Shown here: positions 12,451 to 25,130 of the stretch, piece by piece
Layout of the letters: each line of letters starts with the position of its first letter
Numbering within the stretch: position 1 is the stretch's first letter
Source of the DNA: Vicugna pacos
Taxonomy: Eukaryota > Chordata > Mammalia > Artiodactyla > Camelidae
NCBI RefSeq assembly: GCF_048564905.1
Contig: NC_133013.1
Location: 26,115,605-26,179,604 of the forward strand
Reading direction: 5' to 3'
DNA length: 64,000 nt
Notes under the pieces: generated by a model
What the model was told of the DNA's origin: nothing
The model's input: the letters and a program-made list of their open reading frames with translations, nothing else
Database searches by the model: none
Translations under genes and position numbers: made by a program

Positions 12451-13358
12451 CGGAGCCTTCAAGCATCCATTCAGACACCCAAGACCGTTCCCTGAATAAA
12501 GAGTGGGGCCCTCCCAATGGGAGCCCGCGTGGGGGTGAGTGTGCGTGTTTGGGAGTGCGTGTGCGTGCAGGGATGTGTCACCTGGCTCTAGCAGATTAAC
12601 AGCACCCGTTGTCTCTTCAACTGGTCTGAAACCACCCCACAGCAGGGTTTGTTTTGAAGTACTCTTTAGACACCTAAGGATGTTTAGGATTCAACCCAGG
12701 TGTACAGGTGGACAGGAGAGGAGAGGGGGCCAGTGGCTATCTCCCCGGGATGGGGGCGGGGGTGCAGCCCTGAGACCTTCATCCCACACCCGCTGGGGAC
12801 AGCTCTGGGCAGCCAGGCAATTAGAAGAAAGGGAGAGAAAGGCCTCCGCTTTCTGGGAGGTCAGCCCCAGTGAGCCACCTGACACGCATGAGACCAGACA
12901 AGGGCCCAAATATGGGAAGCAGAGTCAAGGGCGATGGACACCCAGAAGCCCGGGTGCCAACCTGAATAAACACCCAAAGGCCAAACTCAACTCCACCTGA
13001 GTCTATGCACCGTCGCCTCTGGGAACCAGGAAACCCATCGCGCTCTGGTCCAGGCAAGTCTTCCCCTCCTGTGACTTCCATCCACACCTGGTGGCTCTGC
13101 CTTGCAGCGGAGTTCATTATGTTCCTGTCCATCACCTCTGCCACTCTGGGAGCAGCACAGAGACTGGGTCACACGTGCTCAGCACCTGGCAGAGAAGGCC
13201 CCCGGTGAAGATTTGTGGATGTGCAACCGAACCCCTCCGTTTCTTTGAAGGCAGTTCTCAGGTTCCCCGAGTGTTCTGAACTCCAAGCCAAATACGCCCC
13301 TGGCACAGGTTCAGGTCTCCTCCCTGGCTCTCTTCTTCTCTGGATGCTCTCTGTCCTA

Positions 13359-13378
13359 CACTGCGCCCCCCAGTGGAC
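13359..13378 (-). promoter_or_regulatory. CTCF-like motif
   Basis: The minus strand reads GTCCACTGGGGGGCGCAGTG, matching the CTCF core CCASYAGRKGGCRS at 13 of 14 positions. It lies in non-repeat sequence about 17 kb upstream of the INSYN1 promoter. Confidence 0.5.
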
Positions 13379-14139
13379 AAAGTGGGCTGAGGATGGGGCC
13401 CCAAAGGGTAAGGCCTTCAGCCCCCATACGCTCACTCCTGCCCTCAGGACAGGGAGGGCAAGGATTGCTGAGCCCAGCCTCGCTTCTGGCTTCTGCTCTG
13501 GCTGGAGTGCAGCCCCCTGGCCTCTGCCCTCTGGCTCAGCCCAAGGGGACAAAAGCCATACTCTCCCTCCAGAGCTGGGGTTGGGGTGGCCTCCAGGGGC
13601 CCACAGGGGAACAGCAGAGCTAGGCTGTGCAGGGAGGAGGGGGAACTGGGCTCCTTACGTGAGCTGGGCCTCCACTTCTCCCACTCAAGTCCCCCAAACA
13701 GCTCAATCATTCATGACAGCCCACAGTATTCTGAGGAAGGGAGACGGGGAGGGCGGGAGGAGGGGAGGAGGGGAGAGAGGGCCAGCGTTCCAGATCTCAC
13801 TTCTCTTCAAGAGAAGGTTGACTCAAGAGCTATTATTAATAGTAAATTAAATAGTGTGGTTATTCTGAATAATAAAGAGCTCTCCTGTTCCAAGTTCTCA
13901 CTGTCCTCTCTCCAGGGAAATGCCTGCTGTGGCCTGAGATGCGGCATCAGTGATGGGCATCTGTAGGATGGCACTGATGCTTCCACTGTGCCCACGCACA
14001 GGCTTCCAAGTCCCGCCAGGAATGCCTCTGCCACCCTAGCTTCAACTGTGCGGGAAGACGTTCCAGGTACCCACCACGACTCCACCACGGAGCCCAGAGT
14101 CACCTCGTCGATGACGTCCCTGCTGGCAGAAAGTGGCCC

Positions 14140-14250
14140 TCCTGCTTGCTAGCCAGGTGACCTTGGGCAAGTCCTGAACTGTCAGTTCCCTCATCTGTAA
14201 AATGGGGATGCTGTTTTTAGAAGGATTAAACTTAATAATAATATTGTTAT
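14140..14250 (+). mobile_element. MIR
   Basis: GTGACCTTGGGCAAGTCCTG and CCTCATCTGTAAAATGGGGA are near-consensus sense MIR core. Confidence 0.85.
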
Positions 14251-14599
14251 TACACATAAAAAGTTAACACACATCAAGGACTCGTAACTCTGCTGGGCAC
14301 CCAGTAAGCTCAGGGTAAAGGTTTGTTAAATAAACAAGAAACTGCCAGGATGTTCCCAGGCAGAGGCCAAGACCCAAGAGGGCAGGCATCGGGGCCTTTG
14401 TGACAAATGCTTGCCCCCTGCAAAGAGTGCCTCCATGGACACCGGCCCACTGGGGGGCGGGGAGCGGGCGGTCAGCAACGCGGCATCTTACCCGGCTCTG
14501 GGCCCCAGTTTCTCCCCCACCAGCAGGGGATAAAGCTTGTGCAGTGAGCCAGCTGTGACCCAGCCTACTCTGACCTGTGGTGTGTGTGTAACACCAGCT

Positions 14600-14770
14600 C
14601 ACGTCAGACTGTGATCCATCTCACTGAATCTTCACCCAGCCCTGTGGGTGGGCACTCCGCTCGCTCCTCAGATAAGGAAACTGAGGCTCCAAGAGCTTAA
14701 GTAATACGCCCAAGACCGCACAGCCAGCAAGGGGTGGAGCTGGAAGTGGAGCCCGGGTCTGCCTGACACC
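14600..14770 (-). mobile_element. MIR
   Basis: CTCAGATAAGGAAACTGAGG, CCAAGACCGCACAGCCAGCA and GGAGCCCGGGTCTGCCTGAC are an antisense MIR. Confidence 0.8.
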
Positions 14771-15689
14771 ACAACCTGACTCTGATGCCCTTTAAGCCAA
14801 GTCACCTGACCTCTCATCAGATTCTTGTCCAGAAATACGTCCTATGACTCAGGATTGCTGGGGAGGGCGGCGGGGAGGGGTGATGCTGGGGGAAGTCTGG
14901 GCTGCACCCCCCACCACCACTGGCGGGGCCTAGTGGCCAAGCAGCCCTCCCTTTGATATCAGCTTGTTCCAGGAGGTGAGAACTAGATGGCCGCCTGGTG
15001 GCTGGGGGAAGGCAGAGAGGTGAGAATGGATCCTCTGGAGGATGAGCCAAGGAGACCCTGGAGGACCAGGACGAGCCCGAGGCCCGATGGAGAGGCAGAG
15101 GCAGAACTGCTGCTGAGGCCCAGATCAGGCACCAGCATCTGGGCTTCAGGGAGACCCAGGGGAACACGGCCCATCAAAAGCCCTCTGGCTCTGTCCCTCC
15201 ATCTGTCCCCAGTCACCCGGCCCCTCCTGGGCCCACTTGGCTTCCCTCTCCTGCATCTCCAGAGGCAGCAGCTTTGGGGGAGCACGCTCTCCCCTGGGGC
15301 CCTGACGCTGCGCAAAGTTGTTGCTTAGGAGGAGGAAACAAGGCTGACTGCATTTTCTAAAGAGGCTCCAGGGAGTGGCAGCCGCCTGTGAGGCTGGCAA
15401 TGGGGGCCTGTCCACCCTCACCGTGGCGGAGCTGGGACACAGGTGGAGCAGGGGCTCCAGCGGGTGTGTGTGCAAGTGTGTTGACAGGTGTGCTCGCTCT
15501 CAAGTTGATGGAGCAACACGTGGTGGGCAGGCCCTGAGCTGGGGGAGGAGACACCGAGGGGGGAGCAGGCCATTCCTTGGCTGCCTGGAGCTCCTGCAGG
15601 TGGATGGGCACAGAGAAACCACCTTCCGCCTGGTAAGTACCAAAGAGCCGGGGGGCTCACCCAGCCTGCCAGGTCAGGAAGGCTCCCTG

Positions 15690-15995
15690 GGGAGGAACTG
15701 ATGTGTCCACCCTGGGGAAGGAAGATGGGAAGGGCATTCCCGGCAAGAGAACAGCATGTGAGGAGGCCCAGAGGCACAGAAGGAGACACAGGTTTGCCAC
15801 CTGCAAGGATTTTCATGTGGTTAGAGGGGAGAAGGTGGGGGTGATAAGCAGGGTTGAGGTGGGGGTGTTGGACAAAGGCAGTTGTATGAGGCCTGGGCAA
15901 TGCACCTAGACGCTTGGGTTTTCTGCTGAAGGCAATGAGGAGCCACAGAAGAAAATCATCTGATCTGACTGAGCTTTAAAAGATCACTCTAGGGC
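15690..15995 (-). mobile_element. L2 fragment
   Basis: GGGCATTCCCGGCAAGAGAA, GGCCCAGAGGCACAGAAGG, GGTTTTCTGCTGAAGGCAAT and TTTAAAAGATCACTCTAGG are L2 phrases in antisense order. Confidence 0.75.
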
Positions 15996-16199
15996 CAGCC
16001 AACACCCCATCCAGCTCTCCAGAGCCCCAGCTCAAGGCCCTTGGCATCACAATGGGCGTGCCCCGATGAGTCTGCCTCCTGGGTTGGGGGGGTGGGGGTG
16101 GGGCCACATTGTGGGCATGCTCATAGCCACGGGATGCAGCGCACAGTACAGATCTGCTGTGTCGCCATATTTCTCTCGGGCAATGCATCCCCTCCCTAC

Positions 16200-16760
16200 T
16201 TTACAGATGGCTATAGCAAAGATGATTATATATCAGAAAAGCAGGCCATGTGATTAATCATGTCAGTTACCAGAAGGGGAAAAGTTAGGTGGCAATCTTA
16301 ACAGACACCAAAGAATCATTTGATAAAATTGAACATCCATCCTGATGAAAAGTCTTAGTAAAATAAAAATAAGAGAATATTTCCTTGACATACTAAAAAA
16401 AAAAATCCATCTGCCAACAGCCAGCATCATTCTCAGCCACAAAACACCCGCAGGAAGTATTCATATTTAAGTCAGAGCAGGACAAGAGTGCCTGTTATTA
16501 TGACAATTAGTTTACATTGTTCTCTAAGTTCTAGCCAATGCGATAGCACCTTAAAAATCAAAATAAAAAGAAGCATGACTTTCGGGAGGGAGGGAAACTG
16601 CTACCATTATTTGTTCATGATGTGATTGTTCATCCTGAAAACTCAAGAGAATCAACTGAAAAACTAACGAGCCCATGAGAGAGGTCAGTCAGATGGTCAG
16701 TATCAAAATAAGTAAATCCAACAGCAAAATCCAGTTAGAATATGTAAAAGATTGGGGGGT
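16200..16760 (+). mobile_element. LINE-1 ORF2 reverse-transcriptase fragment, degraded
   Basis: AAGAATCATTTGATAAAATTGAACATCC, here given only as its key parts AATCATTTGATAAAATTGAA and ACAGCCAGCATCATTCTCAG, then GCAGGACAAGAGTGCCTG and TTCATGATGTGATTGTTCAT, follow the order of the L1 reverse-transcriptase domain (F-D-K-I, then the region just before the FADD box). No long reading frame survives. It is in sense orientation on the + strand, old, with both ends missing. Confidence 0.8.
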
Positions 16761-18934
16761 CTCCCACGTGAGTTCCTCAGTGGCTCCCCACACCTTGAGA
16801 ACATGGAGTGAGGAAGCAGCCCAGGGACGCTCAAATCTCAGGACTAAGCTCCAAGCACCAGGGCCCTGGTGGGGAGCAAAGGAAGATGGGCAGAACTGGA
16901 GAGTCAGGGCGAGGAGGAGGGTCCCCTGCAGCATCTTCCAGGGCTGGCAACAGTCGGGCTTTGACTAGGAGCTGCCCAGCCCCTGGGCCTGGTTCCCAGC
17001 AGCCCTGGGACGACGAGACCGGGTTGCTCCCAATGGGTCAGTGAGCCTGGACTCACTCAGGCACGGGACCTGCCCCCGGAGGTTCCAGGCTATGCTGGAC
17101 ATGGGGTGGAGGGAGTGCAGACTCTGATGGAGAGTCTTCATCCACTACAGGGTACAGAGTCCCAGCAAGTGAGATTCCAGTTAAAAGAGTATTCCTCAAC
17201 ATCTGAAGGACTGATGACAAATTGTTCCTCTGGATTCGTTAAAGCATATTTCCCAAGAGAACCTGTCCATGGCAAAGAGATCCACCCAGCCAACGTCCCA
17301 GCTCCGCTCCGATACCAGGGTCTCACTCCCAGCTCTCTGCCTCCAGACGCCCAGCAACTGGGCCCTTCTTGCTTGGGGTGGCACAATTCCCCCAGAGGCA
17401 CCCAGCAGGGCTGCAGGTGCCCAGGCACTGGCAGTGTCGCTCCCAGTGCACATTCTCACAAAGTAAAGCTTGTAGATTTCTCTTCCGTTTTCCATGGTGT
17501 GAGTGTGGCACGTTAGTGTGTATGGCTTCTCTCAGATGCTGGGAAATCTCTGGGTTTTTCCGTTACTCACTGTCAGAACCCCCACAGCCAAAGGTGTGAC
17601 AGCTGTGGCATGTCAAGGGAGCAGGCTCTCTCATCCCCACCCCTTTTCTCATTTGTCCTCACTCACAGGCTCCACCTGCACCAGAAAGCCACTGCGGCCA
17701 CCAGCCCAGGGACGGGACAGTCATCTCCCAGGTGAGACGCGGCCATTTAGAGGGAGGTTTGGTACAAAGCGGTGGTGCTTCCGTGGTGGAATTTTAGTCA
17801 CTGGGACAATGTGTAAGCAGCATTTTAGTCACTAATTACTTGAGGATCATTTTTCAGTGCCTGAAAGCAGGAAACTAATGAGGGGCAGTGTGGTGCTTCA
17901 AACCCCCTCGGGAAGCTGTGGTGGCCCAGGGGTGCAGAGAAGGAAAGGGGGGAGGAAACAAACACGTCTCGAGCACCCACTCTGCGCTTCGCCTCTGATG
18001 TCCATGAAATCCACTACCATTGGGCACAGGCGTTACTTACACCTGGACTCACAGCCTGGCCACTTGGGCTCCACAGCGCACGTTCTCAAGCGCCGGACCC
18101 TGGCTGATCCTTAGAAGACCAAGCTTTACATGGCAAGCCCCTGGGTGCTCACCAGATGCAGACCTCCTCGCAAACCCACCCCCTGCTCCATGGCCAGATC
18201 TGCTTGGGTGTCCTCATCTGCCTTGGTGCCTAGAATTACTCCATGAATGCTTTCTGTCCTTCGGATCAGAACTGTCCTCCTGTGGGTGCTCTGTGACCAT
18301 CAGGGTCTCCCTGTGAGGGGCCACGCTCAGCACCACGCCCCCCGGGAAGGGAGCTTTTCAGGCAGGACAAGGGGTGGGGCACAGAAAGGAAAAGAGAGCA
18401 CTGATCGTTTTGCAGGCTCTGTCTCAGTGCCCAGCCCCCACCCTCCCTACTTCTGTAAACTCAGTTATCTACAGTCCCCTCCTCAAGCCCAGAGTCTGGG
18501 GGAAGATGCTGGGGAGTGGATTTGCTTGGCCTAGCTCACCGAGTCCCCCTGGCTCCTTGATCTTGTCACCACAGAAACCTCGTGGAGTCACCAGTTTCAT
18601 TAAAATGGGGGAGAAACTCTCTGCCTCTGCTTGGTTCTGTGCGGGAGTGAGGAGGTTGGCGGGGAAAGACCTAACCCCATCCTCAGGGACGGAAGAGCCC
18701 CTGATGCCCGGGGTGCTGGCTGCTCAGACACAAGTCTTCCACCTCCCTGAAGTTTCTCGGGCATCCTTGCCAGGAAGAGCGAATCCTATAGTTTTGTGCA
18801 CATGCCCAGCGAGCTTCACGCTGCACCTGGAGACTGGGAAGGGCTCTTCCCAGGCAATGCTGAGTAAATGCTCATCTAGCAGACTTGGGGAGCTGCTGTT
18901 AAGGAAGAGAGAGGGAGCCAGAGTTCTGGACCAC

Positions 18935-19130
18935 TGCACTCACCACCACCACCACCGTCAACACTGCCACCACCCGCACTACCATCTCACTCGCAGTACC
19001 ACCACCCCATCTTCACCATTGACACTGCGCTCACCATCACCACCGCTGTTAAATGTCACCAACACTGTCCTCGCCACACGGCCACGCATCATTATCGTCA
19101 CCACCACGGCACTCAGCACATCACCATCAT
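18935..19130. repeat. Imperfect CAC/CAT-rich trinucleotide-like tract
   Basis: A nearly 200-base stretch is dominated by CAC, CAT and ACC triplets, starting with (CAC)n near 18941 and decaying rightward. It makes artificial His/Thr-rich reading frames on the + strand. The tract ends shortly before an (ATCA)n run at 19175-19195. Confidence 0.85.
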
Positions 19131-19429
19131 TTGAAGGGAAAGGATGTCTCCCTTCACAAAACCAATTGATAGACTAATCAATCAATCAATCAATTTTAAG
19201 CCCTTTAATGGAGGCGGTAGAGGAATCCGTGTAGGGAGGGGCTTCTGGATTACATGGTCCCCGGTGTTACTCCCCGGGCTTCTTCATCCTTCAGGGAATC
19301 TGTCACTTGTCACTGTGGCCACCAAAGTGGCTGCAGGGGCTCTTTCTTTGATGCCTTGGGACATAACTGAGACAGAGCTAGATCATTTACAATAAGTGAG
19401 ACAATAACTCAAGCTGCTGGTGACAGTGA

Positions 19430-19820
19430 GGTCCACACAGACTTCCTGAAAGCAGTTTAGCAATACAGCAAAGGCTTTGGAAAGTGCATTTTCAGAAATT
19501 TTACTTCTAAGAACCGATCCCAAGGAAATGATTAGATAAATGTGCAAATGATTAGATAAATGTGCAAATGTGGGTGTTATAATAGCAAAAGTTGGAAATA
19601 GCCTAAATGCATAGCAAAAAAAAGAGATGGTTTAAAGAAACCATATGAACTAATATGCAGCCATTAAAACAGAAAATATAGATGTGTCTATTGATATAAA
19701 ACTATGCTAACTCTATATTGTTCATGAACAAAAGCAGGTTTCAGATCAGCATTTATAGAATAACATTCCTAAAAAAGTGTGTTCATGAAACAAGGTGAAA
19801 ATATTTTATTTTAACAGCTG
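19430..19820 (+). mobile_element. Old L1M 3' UTR fragment
   Basis: AAATTTTACTTCTAAGAACC, TTGGAAATAGCCTAAATGC and AATATGCAGCCATTAAAACA are typical of old L1M 3' regions in sense orientation. It carries an internal perfect 20-base tandem duplication (19526-19565). A related tail (TTTATTTGTATTTTCTGATT) near 20275-20320 may belong to the same element. Confidence 0.7.
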
Positions 19821-21929
19821 GCACCAAAATTCTTCTTAGACAAGATACTGTCTTTGGGAAAATACTTGGGGCAGCTGTTCAGACAGATGATCATTGCAAA
19901 CCACTCAGCATGAGACAAGGAGAAGAAATCCTTTTGCTCTTGAGGAAGATGGCAGAGAGGTGCAAAGATCAGAGAAGAAGGGAGAGAGACAGGGAAGCTG
20001 GTGTGGAGGAGAGAGGGCGGACACGTGCCAGGAAACCCCCCAGGGGTGTGGGCGGACGCAGGAAGGCTGTTAAGAGCTGGGACCTCTGCCCTTTGCTCGT
20101 GGGCTGCAGGATGGGCCACGCCTTCTTGTCCCCGACACCAAACGTTCAGTCAAGTCTCCTAAGTGCTCAGAGTTTCTGCACAGAATTGGATAAGGGGCCG
20201 AGTTTCAGGTCTGATCTACCCCCAGGTGGTCCTTTCTGGTGAAGTAAATTATGGGTGGTGCAAATACTTTTTAGTTTTGTTTATTTGTATTTTCTGATTT
20301 TCTACAGTAAACATTAAAGGAAAAATTCAGAAACCACACACAGGGAAGAGAGTCAGATGGGACGATAATCTGAGTTAAAAAGCGTGGGCTACACCCTCCC
20401 ACCACAGACCCCCGCTGCCTTCATGCTGTGGGCATCGTCTTGACACCTGCCTCCATTCAGGAACATCCATTCAGATGTCTCAGCACCTGGAAGCCTGGTC
20501 CCAGGAGAGTAAAATTCCGGGGCAGGCACAGGGAATCCCCATCCCAGTGCCTGAGCCTGGACCTATCTTCTCATTCTGGCCTCTGTCCAGAGGGCCCACA
20601 TCTTCCTGCAGGGTTTACAATAGGAATGACCTCCCCTTTTAAGGGGTGTCCTGCCACTTACAAGAACTTAGACATGTGGCCTGTCACAAGACAGTGTCTT
20701 AAGACAGCACCACGGCAGTTCCAGCAATCATACAACAAGTGCGCGCACACGGCAAGCAGGGTGCTCGTCTGGCTTGGAATACTCCCGCCCCCACCCCCAC
20801 CATCGCCTCATCGCCGCCACAAGCCCCAGCCTCCTTTGTGTCCGAGCAGTGTGCGCGCATCCAGTCCCACCTACAGTGGGGCTTAGCTTGAGGTGGGCCT
20901 GGAAGGACACTACGAAGAAGGAAGTGGGGGAGGGTCATGGTGTCCCTGAGCCGCACAAACCCCGTGCAGTTCCTTCCCTTGGTATTCAGTGCAATAATGT
21001 AGCTGGTAATGGGTTTGTTTGCATTCAGTTGGATGACACTGTTAGTTATGAATTTATAATTTGTACAGGGATAAGGCTTTTTTTTTCCTTCGAGGCGTCA
21101 GAGAAGCTGTTGCTTACAAACTTGTAATTTGCCACTGCAAATCCATCTGTAAATGACACTATTGCAAACTGAAACCCTCCCAGGCACAAGGAATACAGCC
21201 TTAGAATTAAACTGTGTGTTTGACAAGAACCTGCCTTTCTGTCCCGCCCCAGCCCTGTTGGCTCCCCCTTCTTCCTGGGCTCAGCCTTGGCTTTGGCCCC
21301 TGCGGCTCTCATTCCCCAGCAATCCAGCCCCAAGCCCCTGCTCCTCTCCTTCCACACCCAGAACAGGGTCAGTAGCCAAACCAAGGTTGCACAGCTCTCC
21401 GGGGAAATTGCTTAGCCAGCAGGCATGTCATCTGAGTCTGGGGGTGAACATGGAACCCCACTGTCCCCTTCTCCTAACTCTCTCTGGGTCTTTGTTTCCC
21501 CATCATTGATGGGACCCCAAAACCAGAGTATGGATAGGCAGTCTGAGTCTGCTCAGGAAAGCACCCCTCTGACCAGGACTAAGCCCAGATGGAGGGGAAA
21601 AGGGCAGGCAAGGAATGGATCCACAGCCCTGAAGGACAGAACTGAGGGGAGCAGTGAACTGGGAGAGCTCAGCCCACAGACTATACGGAGCCAAACCTCT
21701 GCCTCAACTCTGTCTAGGCTCTTGTATTTTATACTTTTCATCTTATTTCCTTTTGTGTTTCCCTCAATTATTGGCTGATTTATTCTCTTCTTAGTAAAAG
21801 TTTATTTTAAACCTTTAAGTTTCCTTAACTTAGGATGGAAATTAAAAGGAGGCTCAATCCATAGCTAGGCTGAAGATTAAAATTGGTGTCTGGCAGGAAG
21901 GCAGAGCTGGGAAGGAATTTGGGGAACTT

Positions 21930-22135
21930 ATCAACAGAGAGTCAAATCAACAAACATCCTTAGTGCTCCAGCCCCACTGCACGCCAGACCCGGGGGCAGA
22001 GGAACACGAGAGACAGCGTGGCCTCTGCTTCAGAGGCCATTGTGCAAGTGGCTAGGATAACATGTGATCGCTGCTTTGATAAAGGGAACCTGTGGGTTTT
22101 GGGGCCCCATGACAGAGGTGCCAGAACTAGTCTAA
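21930..22135 (-). mobile_element. L2 fragment, split by a MIR
   Basis: CAACAAACATCCTTAGTGCT and CGCCAGACCCGGGGGCAGAG are a degraded antisense L2 3' end. A MIR (22140-22250) separates it from further L2 sequence starting near 22290. Confidence 0.6.
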
Positions 22136-22139
22136 GAGG

Positions 22140-22255
22140 ATTTAAGAGGAGACCTGCTGCTGATAAGCTGTGTGACCTTAAGCAAGTTGCTTAACTACCC
22201 TGAACTTCCTCAGGTGTCAGGATTTGCTGAGCACTTGCATTGTAGTCAGTAACAG
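22140..22255 (+). mobile_element. MIR SINE
   Basis: GCTGTGTGACCTTAAGCAAGTTGC (key part GTGTGACCTTAAGCAAGTTG) and CTTCCTCAGGTGTCAGGATT are the core of a sense MIR lying within L2-derived sequence. Confidence 0.8.
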
Positions 22256-22289
22256 GGATGTACATTTTAGCAGCAAATGTAGATGGGAC

Positions 22290-23350
22290 ATAAGTACAAA
22301 TGACAGGGGGCCTGGGCTAGGCTGGGGGAAGGTTCTGGGAAGGCTTTCCTGAGGAGTGAGATTTCAGCCTGGGCCTCAAGGGTGAGCAGGACCAGTGGGT
22401 GAAGAAGGCGTAAGAGTGCCCCCAGGGCAAAGGGATCAGCATGTGCAAAAGTCCAGAGGCACCGTGCATCCAAGGCGCTGGAAGGAGGTCAGTATCGCTG
22501 AAGGACAGAGAGTAATGGAAGGTGAGGAGAGAGGGGAGCTGAGAGAGCCCCAGGAGCTGGACCACCCAGGGACTTGCAGATGTGGTGAGACTTTGGACTT
22601 TAGGAAACTGAAACACAGGAGGGATTTTAAGCAAGGGAATGACATATCGAACTCAGAGTTTTTTGAGATCCTTGCAGCTGCCATGCGGTAAATACCCCAA
22701 AGAGGAACAGAGAGCATGTGGCAGAAGGTGGATTTCATTGTTTGATGGAGAGATGATGGATGATGGTGCTTCAGACAAAGCAGGTAGCAGCAGGGAGTAC
22801 TCAGATATTAGAAAACATTCAGGAGGGAGAATGAGCAAACAGGTGGATTTGGTGTGGAAAGCAAGAAGAAGGTACAAAGGAAGATTGCCAGAGTTCCTGT
22901 AAGAGCAGCTGAGATAGTGGGACACGGGGGAAGAACTGTTTAGGAAACACTCTGAGCTTAGTTTGAATTCTGAGCAGCTCAGGAGTCAGGAGGCTCTGGA
23001 GGGATCTGGGCTGGAGATGCTTAATTGGAATGGGGGCCATATGGGTGGTAACTGCAACCACGAGGGAGGTGGGTGCCATGGAAGAGGAAGAGAGAGGAGT
23101 GAGAATGAAGAGGACAGAACTGAACCCTGAGCAACTCCAGTGCTCAAAGACGGGCGGGGCGGAAAGCAGGCAGAGGAAGCTGAGAGCCAGCTGTGGGTGT
23201 GCAGCCAGCAGGCTCCCAGGAAGGCGTGGCGCCCCTGCAGCCCAGGGAAGAGAGGTTGTGACTGAGCCACGTGCGGTGGGAAGACAAGTCAGATCAGGAT
23301 TGTGAACTGAGCAACCTGGAGGTCACTGGTGACCTCAGCATTTAAAGTTT
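22290..23350 (-). mobile_element. Long L2 fragment
   Basis: About 1 kb is readable as antisense L2: GGCTTTCCTGAGGAGTGAGA, GTGCAAAAGTCCAGAGGCAC, TTTAAGCAAGGGAATGACAT, and further ACTGAACCCTGAGCAACTCC. No open frame is intact. Confidence 0.7.
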
Positions 23351-23551
23351 TGTTAGGGGAATGGTGGAGGCAGGCTCCAGACTGCAAAGGGAGGAGGCAG
23401 GAGCGAGAGCAGCAGGAGGGCTGGCCAGGAAGGGGGGCAGCTCTTGGGGCCAGTCTGGCTGTGGCACCGAGAAGATGTGACAGGGAAGCGGGGTCTTACT
23501 TTAAGATGGGAGGGTTTGGAGAGCAGATGCAAACACTGTTGAAAAGGACCA

Positions 23552-23570
23552 GGAGAGAGAGAGAGAGAGA
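23552..23570. repeat. (GA)n microsatellite
   Basis: About 19 bases of GA dinucleotide followed by GACA-type repeats to about 23588. Confidence 0.85.
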
Positions 23571-24159
23571 CAGAAAGACAGACAGACTGACCTGAAAGGA
23601 GAGGGGAGGGTAAAGGAAGATGGCCTGCACATGACCCCACCGAAGGCAGAGGGGAGCTAACACCGTGGCTCTCCCATGCCGAGGTAGACTAACTGGGGAT
23701 TCTCTGAGTGAAAGTACTCTGCAAAATACCATCCTCCTGGAATATCCCAACATCCCACTTTTAGAAGAGGAAGCAGAGGCACAGAGAGGGTGTGTGATTG
23801 GCTTAAGTCACACAGCAGGACGTGGCATGCAGGTCTTTTCTGAGCTGAGCAGAACTGCGTGTAGAGGTTCGGGGAGGAGTGTGAAGGCTCAGAATGTGGG
23901 TTGGGGGGGGCCTGAGCTATGTGTCATGCCCCTTCTTTCTAGCGTTTCCCATCTCGGTCACCTGAAAATATTTTCTTTAATAAAAATGTGAAACAAGTGT
24001 GTTAGAGATTTAAATTAAAAAAACGCACGTTGAGAACCGGCTGCAGCAGACCCTGACGGCACAGAGGCGGCCGCTCTCCAGCAGCCCGTGGGCTGTGGCA
24101 GAGGGTCAGGCTCATGGTGACGATGCAGCGCGGCGAATGCCGAACTTGCAGTGGGTGAG

Positions 24160-25130
24160 GGCGCTGTGGTGGCACAGAGGGCGGGCCTCACACACTGAGA
24201 GTATTTCAGGAGGGTCTGGCAGTTGGCCTGGAGGAGAAGGGTGAGAAGGGGGACATTCCAGGCAAAGGGAGAGCACGTGTAAGGAGGGTAGTGAGGCAGA
24301 AGCATCAGGAACGAGGGACAGCGGAGAGGAGCTTGGAGAGACGGACAGAGCAAGGTCCTGAAAAGACCTGAATGCCAAGCTAAGGGGACCGGACTTGCCT
24401 GGTAAGGAAGGGGAGCCATGGAAGGTCATAAACAGGAAGGTCATAAACAGACCCCACCAGCCACAGTGGACTCCACAGGGTACGTCTAAGGTCGGCTGAC
24501 GCAGGGGCCGGGGGACGCAGGAAAGTGCCTGGTCAGCAGTAGGGAGAGGAGAACTCCGTCTACACGATGTCAGGAGTTACAATCCGCAGGAGTTAGTGAG
24601 AGTCTAGGGTGACCTCAAATTTCTGGCTTGCGTTGGGGGGAGGGCGGTGCCACTCTCTGAGATGGAGAAGAGAAAAGCAGACACACCTGGGGGGAGACTA
24701 GCGGGTTCTGACTCAGGTGCACTGAGCCTGAGGTGCCTGCAGGACTGCCTCGTGGAAATGTCCAGCAGGCAGCTGGCAACGTGGTCTGAAGATCTGGAAA
24801 GCTCTTGTCTGGAAATAGCAAACTGGAAGGCAAGAACTTTTAAGAAGTGCCAAAGGGCCCCCCTGGGGAAGGTGCATGGAGGGAGAAGATGGTCTGAGCA
24901 GCCCTCGGACCACCAGCACTTAAGGGAGCAGAGGCGCAAGACGCCGAGCCCGCTGGGAAGCAGCCCTCCGAGGGGGAGGAAGAGACTGGGGAGAAGTGAG
25001 AAATGAGCCACGGAGGAGAGGGTGCCGGGAAGTAGGAGAGGCCTCAGCAGGGCCAAGTGCCACCAAGCCATCGCCTTGGACAGGGGAGGGAAAGTGCCCG
25101 CTGGTCTTAGCAAAACAGGGTCTTGCTCGG
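24160..25130 (-). mobile_element. L2 fragment(s)
   Basis: GGACATTCCAGGCAAAGGGA, CTCAAATTTCTGGCTTGCG and GAAATGTCCAGCAGGCAGCT are L2 phrases in the same antisense order as in the neighbouring copy at 22290-23350. It is degraded, and includes a 15-base tandem duplication at 24421-24450. Confidence 0.65.

Noticed and set aside
16200-16760. A possible active LINE-1 because of recognisable reverse-transcriptase phrases
   Set aside because: No long open frame survives and both ends of the element are missing.
18374-19177. A 267-residue plus-strand frame with a His/Thr-rich end
   Set aside because: The C-terminal half is a translation of the CAC/CAT-rich tract at 18935-19130, and the rest has no domain or splice context.
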